This document shows, piece by piece, positions 42,923 through 55,751 of a DNA stretch of 64,000 nt. The translations under genes and the position numbers were made by a program. The DNA is taken from NCBI RefSeq assembly GCF_015704865.1, contig NZ_JADQTO010000012.1, positions 62,001-126,000 of the forward strand. The letters are read 5' to 3'. The notes under the pieces are model-generated. The model was not told the DNA's origin. It made no database searches and was given only the letters and a program-made list of their open reading frames with translations. Each line of letters begins with the position of its first letter. Positions within the stretch are counted from its first letter, which is position 1. The stretch comes from Actinoplanes aureus (lineage in GTDB: Bacteria; Actinomycetota; Actinomycetes; Mycobacteriales; Micromonosporaceae).

Positions 42923-44365
42923 ATGGTCAGCACCGGTAAACCGGGCGGAACCAGCTCGGTGGTGGATCTCTTCCCGACCAAGTACCTGGCCGCGCCCAAG
43001 GTGCGCGACATGCCTGAGCCGCCGGCCAACTTCCGCAAGGTGATCGGGCCGGGCATCATCGCCGCCGGCGTCGGCATGGCCAGCGGCGAGTTCATCCTCT
43101 ACCCCTACATCGCCTCCCAGGTCGGCCTGGTGTTCATCTGGGCCGCTCTCGTGGGCCTGGCCACCCAGTACTTCCTCAACATGGAGATCGAGCGGTACAC
43201 ACTCGCCACCGGCGAGACCGCGCTCACCGGGTTCAGCCGGTACTGGCGGCACTGGGGTCTGGTCTTCGCGGTCATGGCCTACTTCGCCAACATCTGGCCG
43301 GGCTGGGCCACCAGCTCGGCGACGCTGATCACCTACCTGGTCGGCGGCAGCGTCGCGCCGATCGCGATCGGCATCCTGCTCGTGATCGGCATCAGCCTGA
43401 CCATGGCGCCGGTGGTCTACCAGGCACTCGAGAAGACCGAGATGGTTAAGGTGGCGGCCGTCCTGCTGCTGATCGCGATCGGCGCGGTGGCCGCGATCGG
43501 CGCCACGGCGTGGTCCGACACCCCGCAGATCATCACGAAGGCCGGCCTGCCCTACGAGGAACTCGGCTTCGCGCTGCTGCTGGGCGCGCTGGCGTTCGCC
43601 GGCGCCGGTGGCGGGCAGAACCTCTGCCAGAGCAACTGGATCCGGGACAAGAGGTTCGGCATGGGCGCCTACGTGCCGCGGATCGTCAGCCCGGTGACCG
43701 GCCAGCCGGAGGCCGCGCCGTCGACCGGATTCATCTTCGAGCCCACCCAGGAGAACCTCGGCCGGTGGCGGCGCTGGTGGTCGTTCGCCAACCGGGAGCA
43801 GCTGATCACCTTCGTGCTGATCAGCTTCCTGACCATCCTCTTCACCTCGCTGCTGGCGTACGCCACCGTGTTCGGCAAGGAGGGGCTGGAAAGCAACATC
43901 TCCTTCCTCAAGGTCGAGGGTGACGCGCTCAACGCGGCGGTCGGCGGCTGGTTCGGCACCTTCTTCTGGATCATCGGCGCGTTCTCGCTGTTCGCCGCGG
44001 CTCTCGGCATCGTGGACTACACCAGCCGGCTGGGCGCCGACGTCCTCAAGACCGCGTACATGAAGAACGCCAACGAGAGCAAGATCTACTTCGGGCTGGT
44101 CTGGGGCCTGGTCGTGATCGGCATCATCGTCATCCTGTCCGGCCTGTCCCAGCCGCTGGTCCTGCTGGTGATCTCCGCCGTCACCGGAGGACTGATGATG
44201 TTCATCTACTCGGCGCTGCTGATCCTGGTGAATCGCCGGGTGCTGCCGAAGGAGATCCGCCCGGGCACGGGCCGGGTCGCCGCCCTGGTGTGGGCCTTCC
44301 TGCTGTTCGGCTTCCTGTCCGTCCTGACCTTCAACCAGCAGCTGCGGAACCTGTTCGGGGGGTGA
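42923..44365 (+). CDS. Nramp-fold transporter lacking the metal-binding DPGN and MPH motifs
   Basis: LeuT-fold membrane transporter of 480 residues and about 11 helices. Family features: KVIGPGIIAAGVGMASGEF in helix 1, TQYFLNMEIERYTLATGE in helix 3, YQALEKTEMVKVAAVLLL. In true divalent-metal transporters helix 1 has DPGN and helix 6 has MPHN; here they read ASGEF and GGGQNLCQS. Both substrate-binding sites are therefore replaced, and transport of Mn or Fe is doubtful. It sits 40 bases after an alpha-hydroxy-acid dehydrogenase with GAGGAGA before its ATG, so one operon is likely. Substrate unknown; an organic acid is one possibility (inference). Confidence 0.85.
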   Translation: MVSTGKPGGTSSVVDLFPTKYLAAPKVRDMPEPPANFRKVIGPGIIAAGVGMASGEFILYPYIASQVGLVFIWAALVGLATQYFLNMEIERYTLATGETALTGFSRYWRHWGLVFAVMAYFANIWPGWATSSATLITYLVGGSVAPIAIGILLVIGISLTMAPVVYQALEKTEMVKVAAVLLLIAIGAVAAIGATAWSDTPQIITKAGLPYEELGFALLLGALAFAGAGGGQNLCQSNWIRDKRFGMGAYVPRIVSPVTGQPEAAPSTGFIFEPTQENLGRWRRWWSFANREQLITFVLISFLTILFTSLLAYATVFGKEGLESNISFLKVEGDALNAAVGGWFGTFFWIIGAFSLFAAALGIVDYTSRLGADVLKTAYMKNANESKIYFGLVWGLVVIGIIVILSGLSQPLVLLVISAVTGGLMMFIYSALLILVNRRVLPKEIRPGTGRVAALVWAFLLFGFLSVLTFNQQLRNLFGG

Positions 44366-44368
44366 GTG

Positions 44369-45376
44369 TCAAGCTGGGCGGCGATGCATGACGGCGTACG
44401 GGAAGTGCAGCCGCACCGACGTCCGGCCGGCCGCGGAATCCACGAGCACGATGTCGGCGAGTTGCCGGGCGAGCCACAATCCGCGGCCGCCCGGCACGGC
44501 GCCGGTGGCGCCGGGCCGGTGATATCCCGCCGTGGCCGGCACCGGCATGCCCGCGGAGTCGTCGCACTGGACGACGAGGGTGTCTCCGCGACGCCAGGCG
44601 CGGACCCGGACCGGGGTGCCGGCGTGACGCAGTCCGTTGCTGGCGATCTCCACCACGGCGACGACCAGATCATCGGCGGGTTCCTCCGCGAAGCCCTGAC
44701 CGGCTGCCCAGCCCGTCAAGGCCGACCGTAGGGCGCTGAGCTGGGCGACGCCGGTCAGAGTGTGGTCGTGATCGACATCACGGGGCACCGCTGCGAGGGA
44801 TTCGTGACGCCGCCCGGCGAGGTATGCGTCCGGTGCCATGTACTGGGCGCTAGGTCGTGAGCCGGCCGGTGTGAGCAGGTGGGAGTGCGTGGACCGGACG
44901 CCGTCGAGAACGGTCGCCGGGTGGTGCCGGCTGTCCCACAGACAGGTCACCGCGGATCCGTACGGTGCATATGTCTCGTTGCAGATCGCCTCGTACGCCA
45001 GGAAGGCGGTGGTCCGGTCGTCCCGCAGTCCGTCGTCCAGCCCGTCGGCCAGCTCCGGTTCGGCGATCACGTGTACCCGCCGCCCGGCGTCCGCCTGCTC
45101 GGCCAAGTACCGGCGGAATCCCTCGTAGGCGAAACCGAGGCGCTGGTAGAAAGCCGCCGGATCGCCGGACCGCAGCACGCCGCCCAGGTCACCCACCCGC
45201 TCGGCGAGCAGTGCCCGGATCGGCTCACCGACCACCAGCAGCACCTCGTCGTAGGCGATCGCCGAGCGACGCAGCTCGGGTATCAGCGCCGCGGCCGCCT
45301 CGCCAGTCGTGCCGAAGATCAACGCGCTGTGCACGAAGACGTCAGCCCGCAGATGGTCGGAATGTTGCACGGTCAT
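44369..45376 (-). CDS. MEDS-domain protein with anti-sigma-type ATPase domain
   Basis: A 335-residue soluble signalling protein. The N-terminal MEDS/DcmR-like sensory domain (residues about 8-190: HSALIFGTTGEAAAALIPEL, YDEVLLVVGEPIRALLAERV) is followed by a GHKL ATPase of the RsbW type (about 210-330) with N-box VVAVVEIASNGLRHAG and G2-like GAVPGGRGLWLARQLADIV. This combination is frequent in actinomycetes and is taken as a sensing anti-sigma or serine kinase. Start ATG 45376. Divergent from the giant hybrid kinase; stops three bases from the Nramp-fold gene. Confidence 0.88.
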   Translation of the reverse strand: MTVQHSDHLRADVFVHSALIFGTTGEAAAALIPELRRSAIAYDEVLLVVGEPIRALLAERVGDLGGVLRSGDPAAFYQRLGFAYEGFRRYLAEQADAGRRVHVIAEPELADGLDDGLRDDRTTAFLAYEAICNETYAPYGSAVTCLWDSRHHPATVLDGVRSTHSHLLTPAGSRPSAQYMAPDAYLAGRRHESLAAVPRDVDHDHTLTGVAQLSALRSALTGWAAGQGFAEEPADDLVVAVVEIASNGLRHAGTPVRVRAWRRGDTLVVQCDDSAGMPVPATAGYHRPGATGAVPGGRGLWLARQLADIVLVDSAAGRTSVRLHFPYAVMHRRPA

Positions 45377-45530
45377 CGCATGACCGTTACGCCAGTTGCC
45401 ATGATCAACATACTTCCGGAGTTCGGACGGAGGGGCCCGCGTCAGGGACCGTCGGCCATGCATTTCCTTCCGATATGGGTTACCTCCGCCGTTGTACCCC
45501 GGGCACGCTGGCGCAATCTTCGAATGGCCG

Positions 45531-45546
45531 TCGCACGCCTGTGCGA
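45531..45546. promoter_or_regulatory. Inverted repeat in the divergent MEDS/hybrid-kinase promoter region
   Basis: TCGCAC (45531-45536), GCCT, GTGCGA (45541-45546): a perfect 6-4-6 symmetry in the 262-base gap between the two divergent genes; a shared operator or RNA hairpin in the kinase leader. Confidence 0.4.
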
Positions 45547-45638
45547 TGACGAACCCTTCGCCATGTGCATACTTACGGCCGACCATGGCACGTTACGCCC
45601 CCCACCTGTGTGGTCGCCGGAAAGGATCAGGCACAGCG

Positions 45639-50168
<4,530 letters not shown>

Positions 50169-50230
50169 GCGGTTTCCTGGTCCGCAGTGCCTGCTGGCGG
50201 TTGGTGGGGCCGGTTGCGGTGATCTTGCTT

Positions 50231-50283
50231 GGCCCACGCTCACTGCTGTCTCAACAGCCGCCAGACAGCACCCACGCTGGGCC
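50231..50283. terminator. Two-tier 53-base palindrome between convergent genes
   Basis: Outer arms GGCCCA (50231-50236) / TGGGCC (50278-50283) and inner arms GCTGTCT (50245-50251) / AGACAGC (50263-50269) with an 11-base loop. It lies between the hybrid-kinase stop (50168) and the alkB stop (50312). It works in both directions by symmetry, so a bidirectional terminator is plausible, though a U-tract is lacking. Confidence 0.5.
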
Positions 50284-50311
50284 GGATAGGACCTTGACCG
50301 CGAGAGATGTC

Positions 50312-51445
50312 CTAGAGGTCGGGCCGGCGCGCGTGATAGCCGGGGACGGCGTTGGCCTGGGCCGGGTCGCCGCCGTAATGGGCCAGCACCCGCTTGTCCA
50401 TCACCCGACGCCACAGTGGCGGCATCAGGGCGAGCAGCAGCATGGTGGCGTAACCGGCGGGCAGCTGCGGGGAGACGTCGAAACTGCGCAGGGTCTGGTA
50501 GCGGCGCAGCGGGTTGGCGTGGTGGTCGCTGTGGCGCTGCAACTGGAAGAGGAACACGTTGGTGGTGAGCCGGTTGCTGTTCCAGCTGTGCCGGGGGTCG
50601 ACCTTCTCGTAGCGGCCGGCGGCGTTGCGCTGCCGCCGCAACCCGTAGTGCTCCAGGTAGTTGACCGCCTCCAGCACGGAGAAGCCGACCACGGCCTGCG
50701 CGGCGAGGAACAGCAGCACGGTTGGGCCGAAGGTCAGGGCGAGCGCGGTGAAGAGCGCGACGGTCATCGCCCAGGCGTTGAGGATGTCGTTGCGGGGATG
50801 CCATCGGCTGCGTGAGCGCAACCGGTGGCGGCTGCTCTCCAGGTGCCAGGCCGATCGCAGGCTGCCGAGCACCGTACGCGGCCAGAACCGCCAGAACGAT
50901 TCGCCGAGCCGGGAACTGGCCGGATCCTCCGGGGTGGCGACGCGTACGTGATGCCCGCGGTTGTGTTCGACGAAGAAGTGCCCGTACCCGGTCGGCGCCA
51001 AAGCGATCTTGGAGAGCCAGCGTTCCACCGTCTCCCGCTTGTGGCCGAGCTCGTGAGCGGTGTTGATGGCGATCCCGTTGACCAGCCCGGCGGTGAGCAC
51101 GAGACCGATGCCGCCGATGATGCCGGGATCGGCCGTCCAGGCCGCGCAGGTCACGACGAGCGCGGCGTACTGGGCGGGCAGGAACAGGTAGGTGATCCAC
51201 CGGTAGTAGGGGGAGGCCTGTAGCGCGGGAACCGCCTCGTCGGGCGGGTTCGCCCGGTCGTCACCGACGAGGAGGTCGATGATCGGGATGGCGCCGAGGA
51301 TGAAGACCGGGGTCAGCCACCACGCCCACGGGGAGCCGGTGGCGGTGGCGAGCAGAAGCGCCGCGAACGGCAGTGCGGGTACGGCGAGCGCGAGAGGCCA
51401 GAGCGGGCGTTTGGAGTCGCGCCAGGAGCTGACGGCTGTGTCCAT
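50312..51445 (-). CDS. alkB: Alkane 1-monooxygenase (AlkB-type membrane di-iron hydroxylase)
   Basis: Integral membrane non-haem di-iron enzyme of 377 residues that hydroxylates terminal carbons of alkanes or alkyl chains. All His boxes are present: NTAHELGHKRE, FVEHNRGHHVR, the AlkB-specific NYLEHYGL and LQRHSDHHANPLRRYQTLR. About five to six transmembrane segments. There is no rubredoxin fusion at the C-terminus and no rubredoxin gene adjacent, so electron partners lie elsewhere. A TetR gene lies upstream on the same strand, with a palindrome in the alkB promoter. Fatty-acid desaturase-like roles are possible but the HYG box favours AlkB. Confidence 0.92.
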   Translation of the reverse strand: MDTAVSSWRDSKRPLWPLALAVPALPFAALLLATATGSPWAWWLTPVFILGAIPIIDLLVGDDRANPPDEAVPALQASPYYRWITYLFLPAQYAALVVTCAAWTADPGIIGGIGLVLTAGLVNGIAINTAHELGHKRETVERWLSKIALAPTGYGHFFVEHNRGHHVRVATPEDPASSRLGESFWRFWPRTVLGSLRSAWHLESSRHRLRSRSRWHPRNDILNAWAMTVALFTALALTFGPTVLLFLAAQAVVGFSVLEAVNYLEHYGLRRQRNAAGRYEKVDPRHSWNSNRLTTNVFLFQLQRHSDHHANPLRRYQTLRSFDVSPQLPAGYATMLLLALMPPLWRRVMDKRVLAHYGGDPAQANAVPGYHARRPDL

Positions 51446-51459
51446 ACCGATGGATGCTT

Positions 51460-51482
51460 TACAAAGTTGTAGGCGGTGTCAA
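51460..51482 (-). promoter_or_regulatory. alkB promoter with palindromic operator
   Basis: On the minus strand TTGACA (51482-51477) is a -35, and the repeat TACAA-CT-TTGTA (51471-51460) follows, overlapping where the -10 would lie (TAAAGC, 51461-51456), 15 bases from the alkB ATG at 51445. A TetR-type repressor bound here would block transcription. Confidence 0.55.
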
Positions 51483-51579
51483 GAAGTATGACATCGATGG
51501 ATCTCGTGTACAGTTCCAGCGATGACCGGAAGGTGGCTTCGGTACTCCGCCCCCGAAATGCCGGAGCCGCCTTCCGGTC

Positions 51580-52170
51580 TCAGCGGAGCAGCCGCACCAA
51601 GACTTCGGCGAGGGCGTCGGCGGACTCCGCCGGCGAGGCGAGCGGCAGGATGATGTGGCTCACCGTGAGTCGCACGATGGACTCGGCGGCCAGCGTCACC
51701 GTCGCCGGTTCGACGTCCGGCAGATGTACGGCCGCCCACTCCTCGATCACCGATCCGGCGGCGGCCAGCAGCGCTCCCGATCGGGTCGTCAGATAGGGGA
51801 GCAACTCGTCGGTTCCACCTCGGGCGCTGGTCAGGATGGCATGGACGAGCGGGTTGGAAGCCGCCTCCCGCAAGGTGTGCAGGATCGCGGCATGTCCGGC
51901 CGCGCGGATGTCACCGCCGTGTGCGAACAGCCGGGTCCGTACCTCCGAGGTGAACTGCTCGATCTCGTGGAGCGCCAGTGCCTCGGCGAGCCCGGCCCGG
52001 CTGTCGAACTCGTTGTAGACCGTCTGCCGGCTCACGCCGGCGGCGCTGGCCACCTGGGCCATCCGCACGTTCGCCCACCCGTGCGTTACCGCGAGTTCCC
52101 GGGCGGCGTGCACCAGAGTGCCGCGCAGCCGGGCCCGATTGGCTTCGCGGTACGGCGGGATGCTCTCCAT
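51580..52170 (-). CDS. TetR-family transcriptional regulator
   Basis: A 196-residue repressor. The N-terminal HTH is LVHAARELAVTHGWANVRMA, QVASAAGVSRQTVYNEFDSR; the C-terminal ligand domain has the layout of the AlkX/PsrA-like TetR group. The ATG at 52170 is preferred; GTG at 52179 adds three residues. It lies 134 bases upstream of alkB on the same strand; the two may be co-transcribed or alkB may use its own promoter with the palindrome at 51460. It probably senses an alkane- or fatty-acid-derived ligand (inference). Confidence 0.9.
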   Translation of the reverse strand: MESIPPYREANRARLRGTLVHAARELAVTHGWANVRMAQVASAAGVSRQTVYNEFDSRAGLAEALALHEIEQFTSEVRTRLFAHGGDIRAAGHAAILHTLREAASNPLVHAILTSARGGTDELLPYLTTRSGALLAAAGSVIEEWAAVHLPDVEPATVTLAAESIVRLTVSHIILPLASPAESADALAEVLVRLLR

Positions 52171-52229
52171 CGGAAGCACAGCTTAATCACTCCGATCGTG
52201 ATGCCAGCGACCTCAGGCATCATGGCGAG

Positions 52230-52595
52230 ATGTCCACCAGCGAAGCCCGGGTCCTGCTCGTCGACGATCTGCGTTCGTTCGTCGACGGCCGCGACGCCGA
52301 GGTGGCTCGGACCAGCGCAGCCGGTGTGAGACTCCTCGAGCACTACCGAGACAGGTCGCTCGACGAACTGTGGCTCGATCATGACCTCGGCGAGGAGGAC
52401 ACGATCTGGCCGGTCGTGGAGGTCTTGGAACGAGCCGCCTTCGCCGGCCGGCCGTTCGACGTCGGCCTCATCAACATCCACTCTGCCAATCCGGCCGGCG
52501 CCGCGAGGATGGCCCGGGCTCTGCGGCGCTGGGGCTACCGGGTCGCCATCGCCGCTGAGTCCGCGGAGGTCGGCTACCTCGACGGGCCGACCTGA
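52230..52595 (+). CDS. Orphan cREC (cyclic-phosphate-processing receiver-like) protein
   Basis: A 121-residue stand-alone domain of the receiver-like cREC class: VLLVDDLRSFVDGRDAEVAR, ELWLDHDLGEEDTIWPVVEV and VGLINIHSANPAGAARMARA. The acidic pocket (VDD, LDHDLG) resembles a response-regulator receiver, while the conserved HSxNP is specific to cREC proteins. That family was predicted by comparative genomics to process cyclic or 2',3'-phosphate ends. No output domain is present. The ATG at 52230 matches the family start. Divergent from the TetR gene by 59 bases. Confidence 0.8.
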   Translation: MSTSEARVLLVDDLRSFVDGRDAEVARTSAAGVRLLEHYRDRSLDELWLDHDLGEEDTIWPVVEVLERAAFAGRPFDVGLINIHSANPAGAARMARALRRWGYRVAIAAESAEVGYLDGPT

Positions 52596-52837
52596 GGACA
52601 CGTGCAGACGATGACGAGTGTTGGTGCAGGCGTAGGCGTCGTGCGGGCCCATCGGCAGGTTCCGCTGGGCGTCCACACAGCGACCCCAGACCCCCTCTGG
52701 GTGGAGGTCCGCCTGCCGGTTTCGCTTCTTCGGGGTACGCGTGACCGGCGAGCAAACCTCGACCAAGGCTGTATCTGGGTTCACCTTTCACCGGCGGTGA
52801 CACACCTACCGGTGGCCGGTGTTGCTCAGCCGCCACA

Positions 52838-52843
52838 TACGAT
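52838..52843 (+). promoter_or_regulatory. Leaderless-type -10 box of the YciI-like gene
   Basis: TACGAT lies exactly six bases before the ATG at 52850; no ribosome site is present. The preceding 250 bases (52596-52837) hold no convincing gene. Confidence 0.45.
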
Positions 52844-52849
52844 CATGAA

Positions 52850-53137
52850 ATGTTCGTGGTGATACTGACGTACCGCGCTGACCTGTCGCGGATCGACGCC
52901 GCGCTTCAGGATCACATCGCCTGGCTGGACCAGCAGTACGCCGACGGGGTGTTCATCGCCTCCGGCCGTCGCGTTCCCCGCGTCGGCGGCGTGATCCTCG
53001 CTGGAAACGTCTCTTCTGCAGATCTCGAGCGCCGGCTCTCCGCGGATCCGTTCCGCCAGCAGGGCCTCGCCGAGTACGCGGTCACCGAGTTCGTCCCGTC
53101 CCGCGCCGCCGAAGGCTTCGAGCGCCTCGTGCCCTAG
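52850..53137 (+). CDS. YciI-like (YCII-related) protein
   Basis: A 95-residue ferredoxin-fold protein of the YCII family (FVVILTYRADLSRIDAALQD, HIAWLDQQYADGVFIASGRR), with the His-Asp pair DHIAWLD typical of the family's proposed active site and PRVGGVILAGN on the next strand. Members include a chloromuconolactone dehalogenase-like enzyme, but most are uncharacterised. Its 3' end overlaps the convergent kinase gene by 4 bases. Confidence 0.85.
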   Translation: MFVVILTYRADLSRIDAALQDHIAWLDQQYADGVFIASGRRVPRVGGVILAGNVSSADLERRLSADPFRQQGLAEYAVTEFVPSRAAEGFERLVP

Positions 53138-54765
53138 TCGTCCGGGCAGTCCGGCGGGTGGGTGGGGAGCCTGATGACGAACGTGGTTCCTGTGGTCTCC
53201 GGCTCGGCGAGCGTGATGGTGCCGTGGTGGCGCTCGATGATGGTGCGGGTGATGACGAGGCCGAGTCCGGTTCCGGGAATGCGGCGTTCGATGGCCGTGG
53301 AGGCGCGGTAGAAGCGGCGGAACAGGTGCGGCCGGTCGGCGGCGGGGATGCCGATGCCGGTGTCGGCGACGGTCCAGACGATCTCGCCGTGGGTGTCGTC
53401 GGCCTCCGCGGTGACGGTGATCGTCCCGCCGGCCGGGGTGTACTTGACGGCGTTGGACAGCAGGTTGTCGGCGACCTGGCGCAGCCGTAGCGGATCGGCG
53501 TGCAACCCGAGGTGCTCCGGCAGGAAGACAATCAATGCCAGCTTCTTCTCGTCGACGGCGGGCGTGGCGGCCTGCACGGCTTCGCGGATGATCGCGGACA
53601 GGTCGGTGTGGGTCAGTTGCAGGACGAGATGTCCGGCTTCCAGCCGGGCCAGGTCCAGCAGGTCTTCCGCCATCACGCTCAGCCGCTGCACGTTGCGTGC
53701 GATGACGTGCAGGTGGTCGCGTTGCTCGTCGAGCGTGAAAGCTTCGAGATCCTCCTGCAGAACATCGACCGCGGTAGCGATCACGGCGAGCGGGTTGCGC
53801 AGTTCGTGGGTGACCAGGGCGAGGAATTCGTCCTTGGTCTTGGCCAGCTCGATGGTGAGTTCCTCGGCGCGGCGGCGTTCGAGGTACTGACCAACCTGTG
53901 CGGCGATGCCGATCAGCAGGGCGGTGAGGGTCTCCTCCGGGTCTTCGACCCGGTCGCCGTAGACGCACAGGACACCGAGGATGTGCCCGGTGGCGCAGAT
54001 CGGTACGCCCACGGCGACGTGCAGACCGGCACGGGCGGCGGCGCGACTGCGGAACGAGCCGGTGTCCGCTGCCAGATCCGCGATCCACACCGGCCGGGAC
54101 AGCTGGTACACCCGGCCGGGCAGGCCGACGCTGACGTCCAGCTCGTCGACGGCGAAGCCCGCCAGGTCACGCTGCCAGGTCTGGTGGCGAGCGGCGCAGG
54201 TGAGCAGCTGCCGCTCGTCGTCGGACTGCCACAACTCGGTGACCGGCCAGCCCATCTGCTCACCCAGTGCCGCGACCACGCTGGATGCGGCGGCGGCGCT
54301 GCTGCCGGCCTCGGCCAGGCCCCGCGAGACGGCGGCCTCGACCGCGGTGAACCGGCTGACCCGCTGCGCGGTGGTGATGTCCTGGAGGAAGGCGTGAAAG
54401 ACCGGTCCGGCCGGCTCCTCGGTGGCGGCCAGGGTCATCTCGACCGGGAACTCGTGCCCGTCGCGGTGCACGGCGCACAGTTGCAGGCGCTGATCGAGCA
54501 GGTGCGTGGGGTACCCGGCGGCCAGCCGGGCCAGCGCGGCCCGATGGATGGCCCGGAACCGCAACGGAATGATCATCTCGGCCAGATCTTCGCCGCATGC
54601 CTCGTCGTAGGAGTAGCCGAAGGTGACGCAGGCAGCCGTATTCCACGCCACCACCCGGCCGGCGACGTTGATCGCCACGTACGCGTGGGACGCGACCGCG
54701 AGAATCCGTTGCGGATCGCTGAACATCCGCTCGCCGCAACTGACCGGATTCCGACCCGCCTGCAT
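53134..54765 (-). CDS. PAS-GAF sensor histidine kinase
   Basis: Soluble kinase of 543 residues: PAS (about 18-130; ASHAYVAINVAGRVVAWNTA, FPVEMTLAATEEPAG), GAF (about 150-300; GLHVAVGVPICATGHILGVL), HisKA with the phospho-His in FLALVTHELRNPLAVIATAV (about 320) and HATPase (NLLSNAVKYTPAGGTITVT, VADTGIGIPAAD, GTGLGLVITRTIIERHHG). No transmembrane helix. No response regulator is adjacent, so its partner is unknown. The start at 54765 encodes QAGRNPVSCG before the PAS; an internal ATG at 54726 is an alternative. Confidence 0.93.
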   Translation of the reverse strand: MQAGRNPVSCGERMFSDPQRILAVASHAYVAINVAGRVVAWNTAACVTFGYSYDEACGEDLAEMIIPLRFRAIHRAALARLAAGYPTHLLDQRLQLCAVHRDGHEFPVEMTLAATEEPAGPVFHAFLQDITTAQRVSRFTAVEAAVSRGLAEAGSSAAAASSVVAALGEQMGWPVTELWQSDDERQLLTCAARHQTWQRDLAGFAVDELDVSVGLPGRVYQLSRPVWIADLAADTGSFRSRAAARAGLHVAVGVPICATGHILGVLCVYGDRVEDPEETLTALLIGIAAQVGQYLERRRAEELTIELAKTKDEFLALVTHELRNPLAVIATAVDVLQEDLEAFTLDEQRDHLHVIARNVQRLSVMAEDLLDLARLEAGHLVLQLTHTDLSAIIREAVQAATPAVDEKKLALIVFLPEHLGLHADPLRLRQVADNLLSNAVKYTPAGGTITVTAEADDTHGEIVWTVADTGIGIPAADRPHLFRRFYRASTAIERRIPGTGLGLVITRTIIERHHGTITLAEPETTGTTFVIRLPTHPPDCPDD

Positions 54766-54984
54766 CCTGCCGGACCATCCCTAGCTGAGGGGCTATCCCT
54801 GACACCGGACCGAAACCGAGCGGCCCCCACGCCCAGCATGCCCTCTGGTGATCCCTCGTGCGCCCGATTCGCCTTGCCGGTCGCCGCTGCTTCGGACCCG
54901 GCGATCACCGGCCGAGCAGCTTCGGAAGATCCGCCACGATGTCCATCCAGTGCGCTGCAGGAGGGCCCGGAGTAGCGCGGCCAC

Positions 54985-55014
54985 GTGACGGAGAGGGCGC
55001 GTCCTCTCCGTCAC
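54985..55014 (-). terminator. 12-base-pair hairpin at the end of the gene at 55011-55613
   Basis: GTGACGGAGAGG (54985-54996), loop GCGCGT, CCTCTCCGTCAC (55003-55014): a perfect 12-base stem covering the stop codon of the minus-strand gene. There is no U-tract, as usual for high-GC terminators. Confidence 0.7.
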
Positions 55015-55613
55015 CTCCGCCTGGCGCGCACCTCGACCGTGGTGGTGACGCGCACCAGCGCCGGGAACCGCGGCGTCGAGCCGAACCCGAACCGCACCGG
55101 TGGGTCGACCGCGGCGAGACGGCCGAGATCCACACCGTCCAGGACGCCGGTCGCCGTAGTGATCCGGTGGAGGTCCTGGACCGCGTACCGCTCACGGCGG
55201 CCGTTGCCGGCGCTGCCGTGCGTACGGACCCCCCGCAGTAGCCGGGCGGGTACGTCGATCAACCGGACCCACAGCAGCCGGCGCGCCAGCACGGGCGGCA
55301 CCGCGTGCAGGAGGCGGCCGAGCGGGCCGCGGCCGCCGGTGATGAAGCGCAGCGTGAGCGGGCCCGCCGTGACGGTCCACGCCGGCCCGGACCTGTCGAC
55401 CGAGACCGGCACCACGCGTACCCGGTCGAAGGAGTACGTCTCGGCGACGAACCGGCCCAGCTCCTCGGTCTCGGCGAGGAGCACGCGGCGGCCGTCCGCG
55501 TGTTCGACCATGACGTCGGTGACCGGCCCGAACGGCGAGTCCGGCCAGTGTCCGACCACCAGCCGCGTTCCGCTCGCCGTACCGAGACCGGCGATCCAAC
55601 CGTTGAAGCGCAT
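55011..55613 (-). CDS. Conserved actinobacterial protein of unknown function
   Basis: A 200-residue protein starting MRFNGWIAGLGTASGTRLVV; the upstream GTG at 55628 is less likely. Sequence blocks VGHWPDSPFGPVTDVMVEHA, GRRVLLAETEELGRFVAETY and SFDRVRVVPVSV are recurrent in actinobacterial proteins of this length that I know only as hypothetical. Mostly beta, without signal or membrane segments. Divergent from an ECF sigma gene with 138 bases between starts, and closed by a strong hairpin. Confidence 0.75.
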   Translation of the reverse strand: MRFNGWIAGLGTASGTRLVVGHWPDSPFGPVTDVMVEHADGRRVLLAETEELGRFVAETYSFDRVRVVPVSVDRSGPAWTVTAGPLTLRFITGGRGPLGRLLHAVPPVLARRLLWVRLIDVPARLLRGVRTHGSAGNGRRERYAVQDLHRITTATGVLDGVDLGRLAAVDPPVRFGFGSTPRFPALVRVTTTVEVRARRR

Positions 55614-55751
55614 CCGCACGCGATCCACCCGACCGCCATACCCGCAGGGTCACGATCGACTCGGCGGTGTCGGATTTGCTGGTCACCGGTATTCGGGGGC
55701 GTGGCATACCGAAAAGCCGCTGGGCTTGCGACATGAGCGCATGCTGACCGC

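Noticed and set aside
52602..52862. 86-residue plus-strand frame before the YciI gene
   Set aside because: Random composition, and it overlaps the YciI start in another frame; treated as non-coding.
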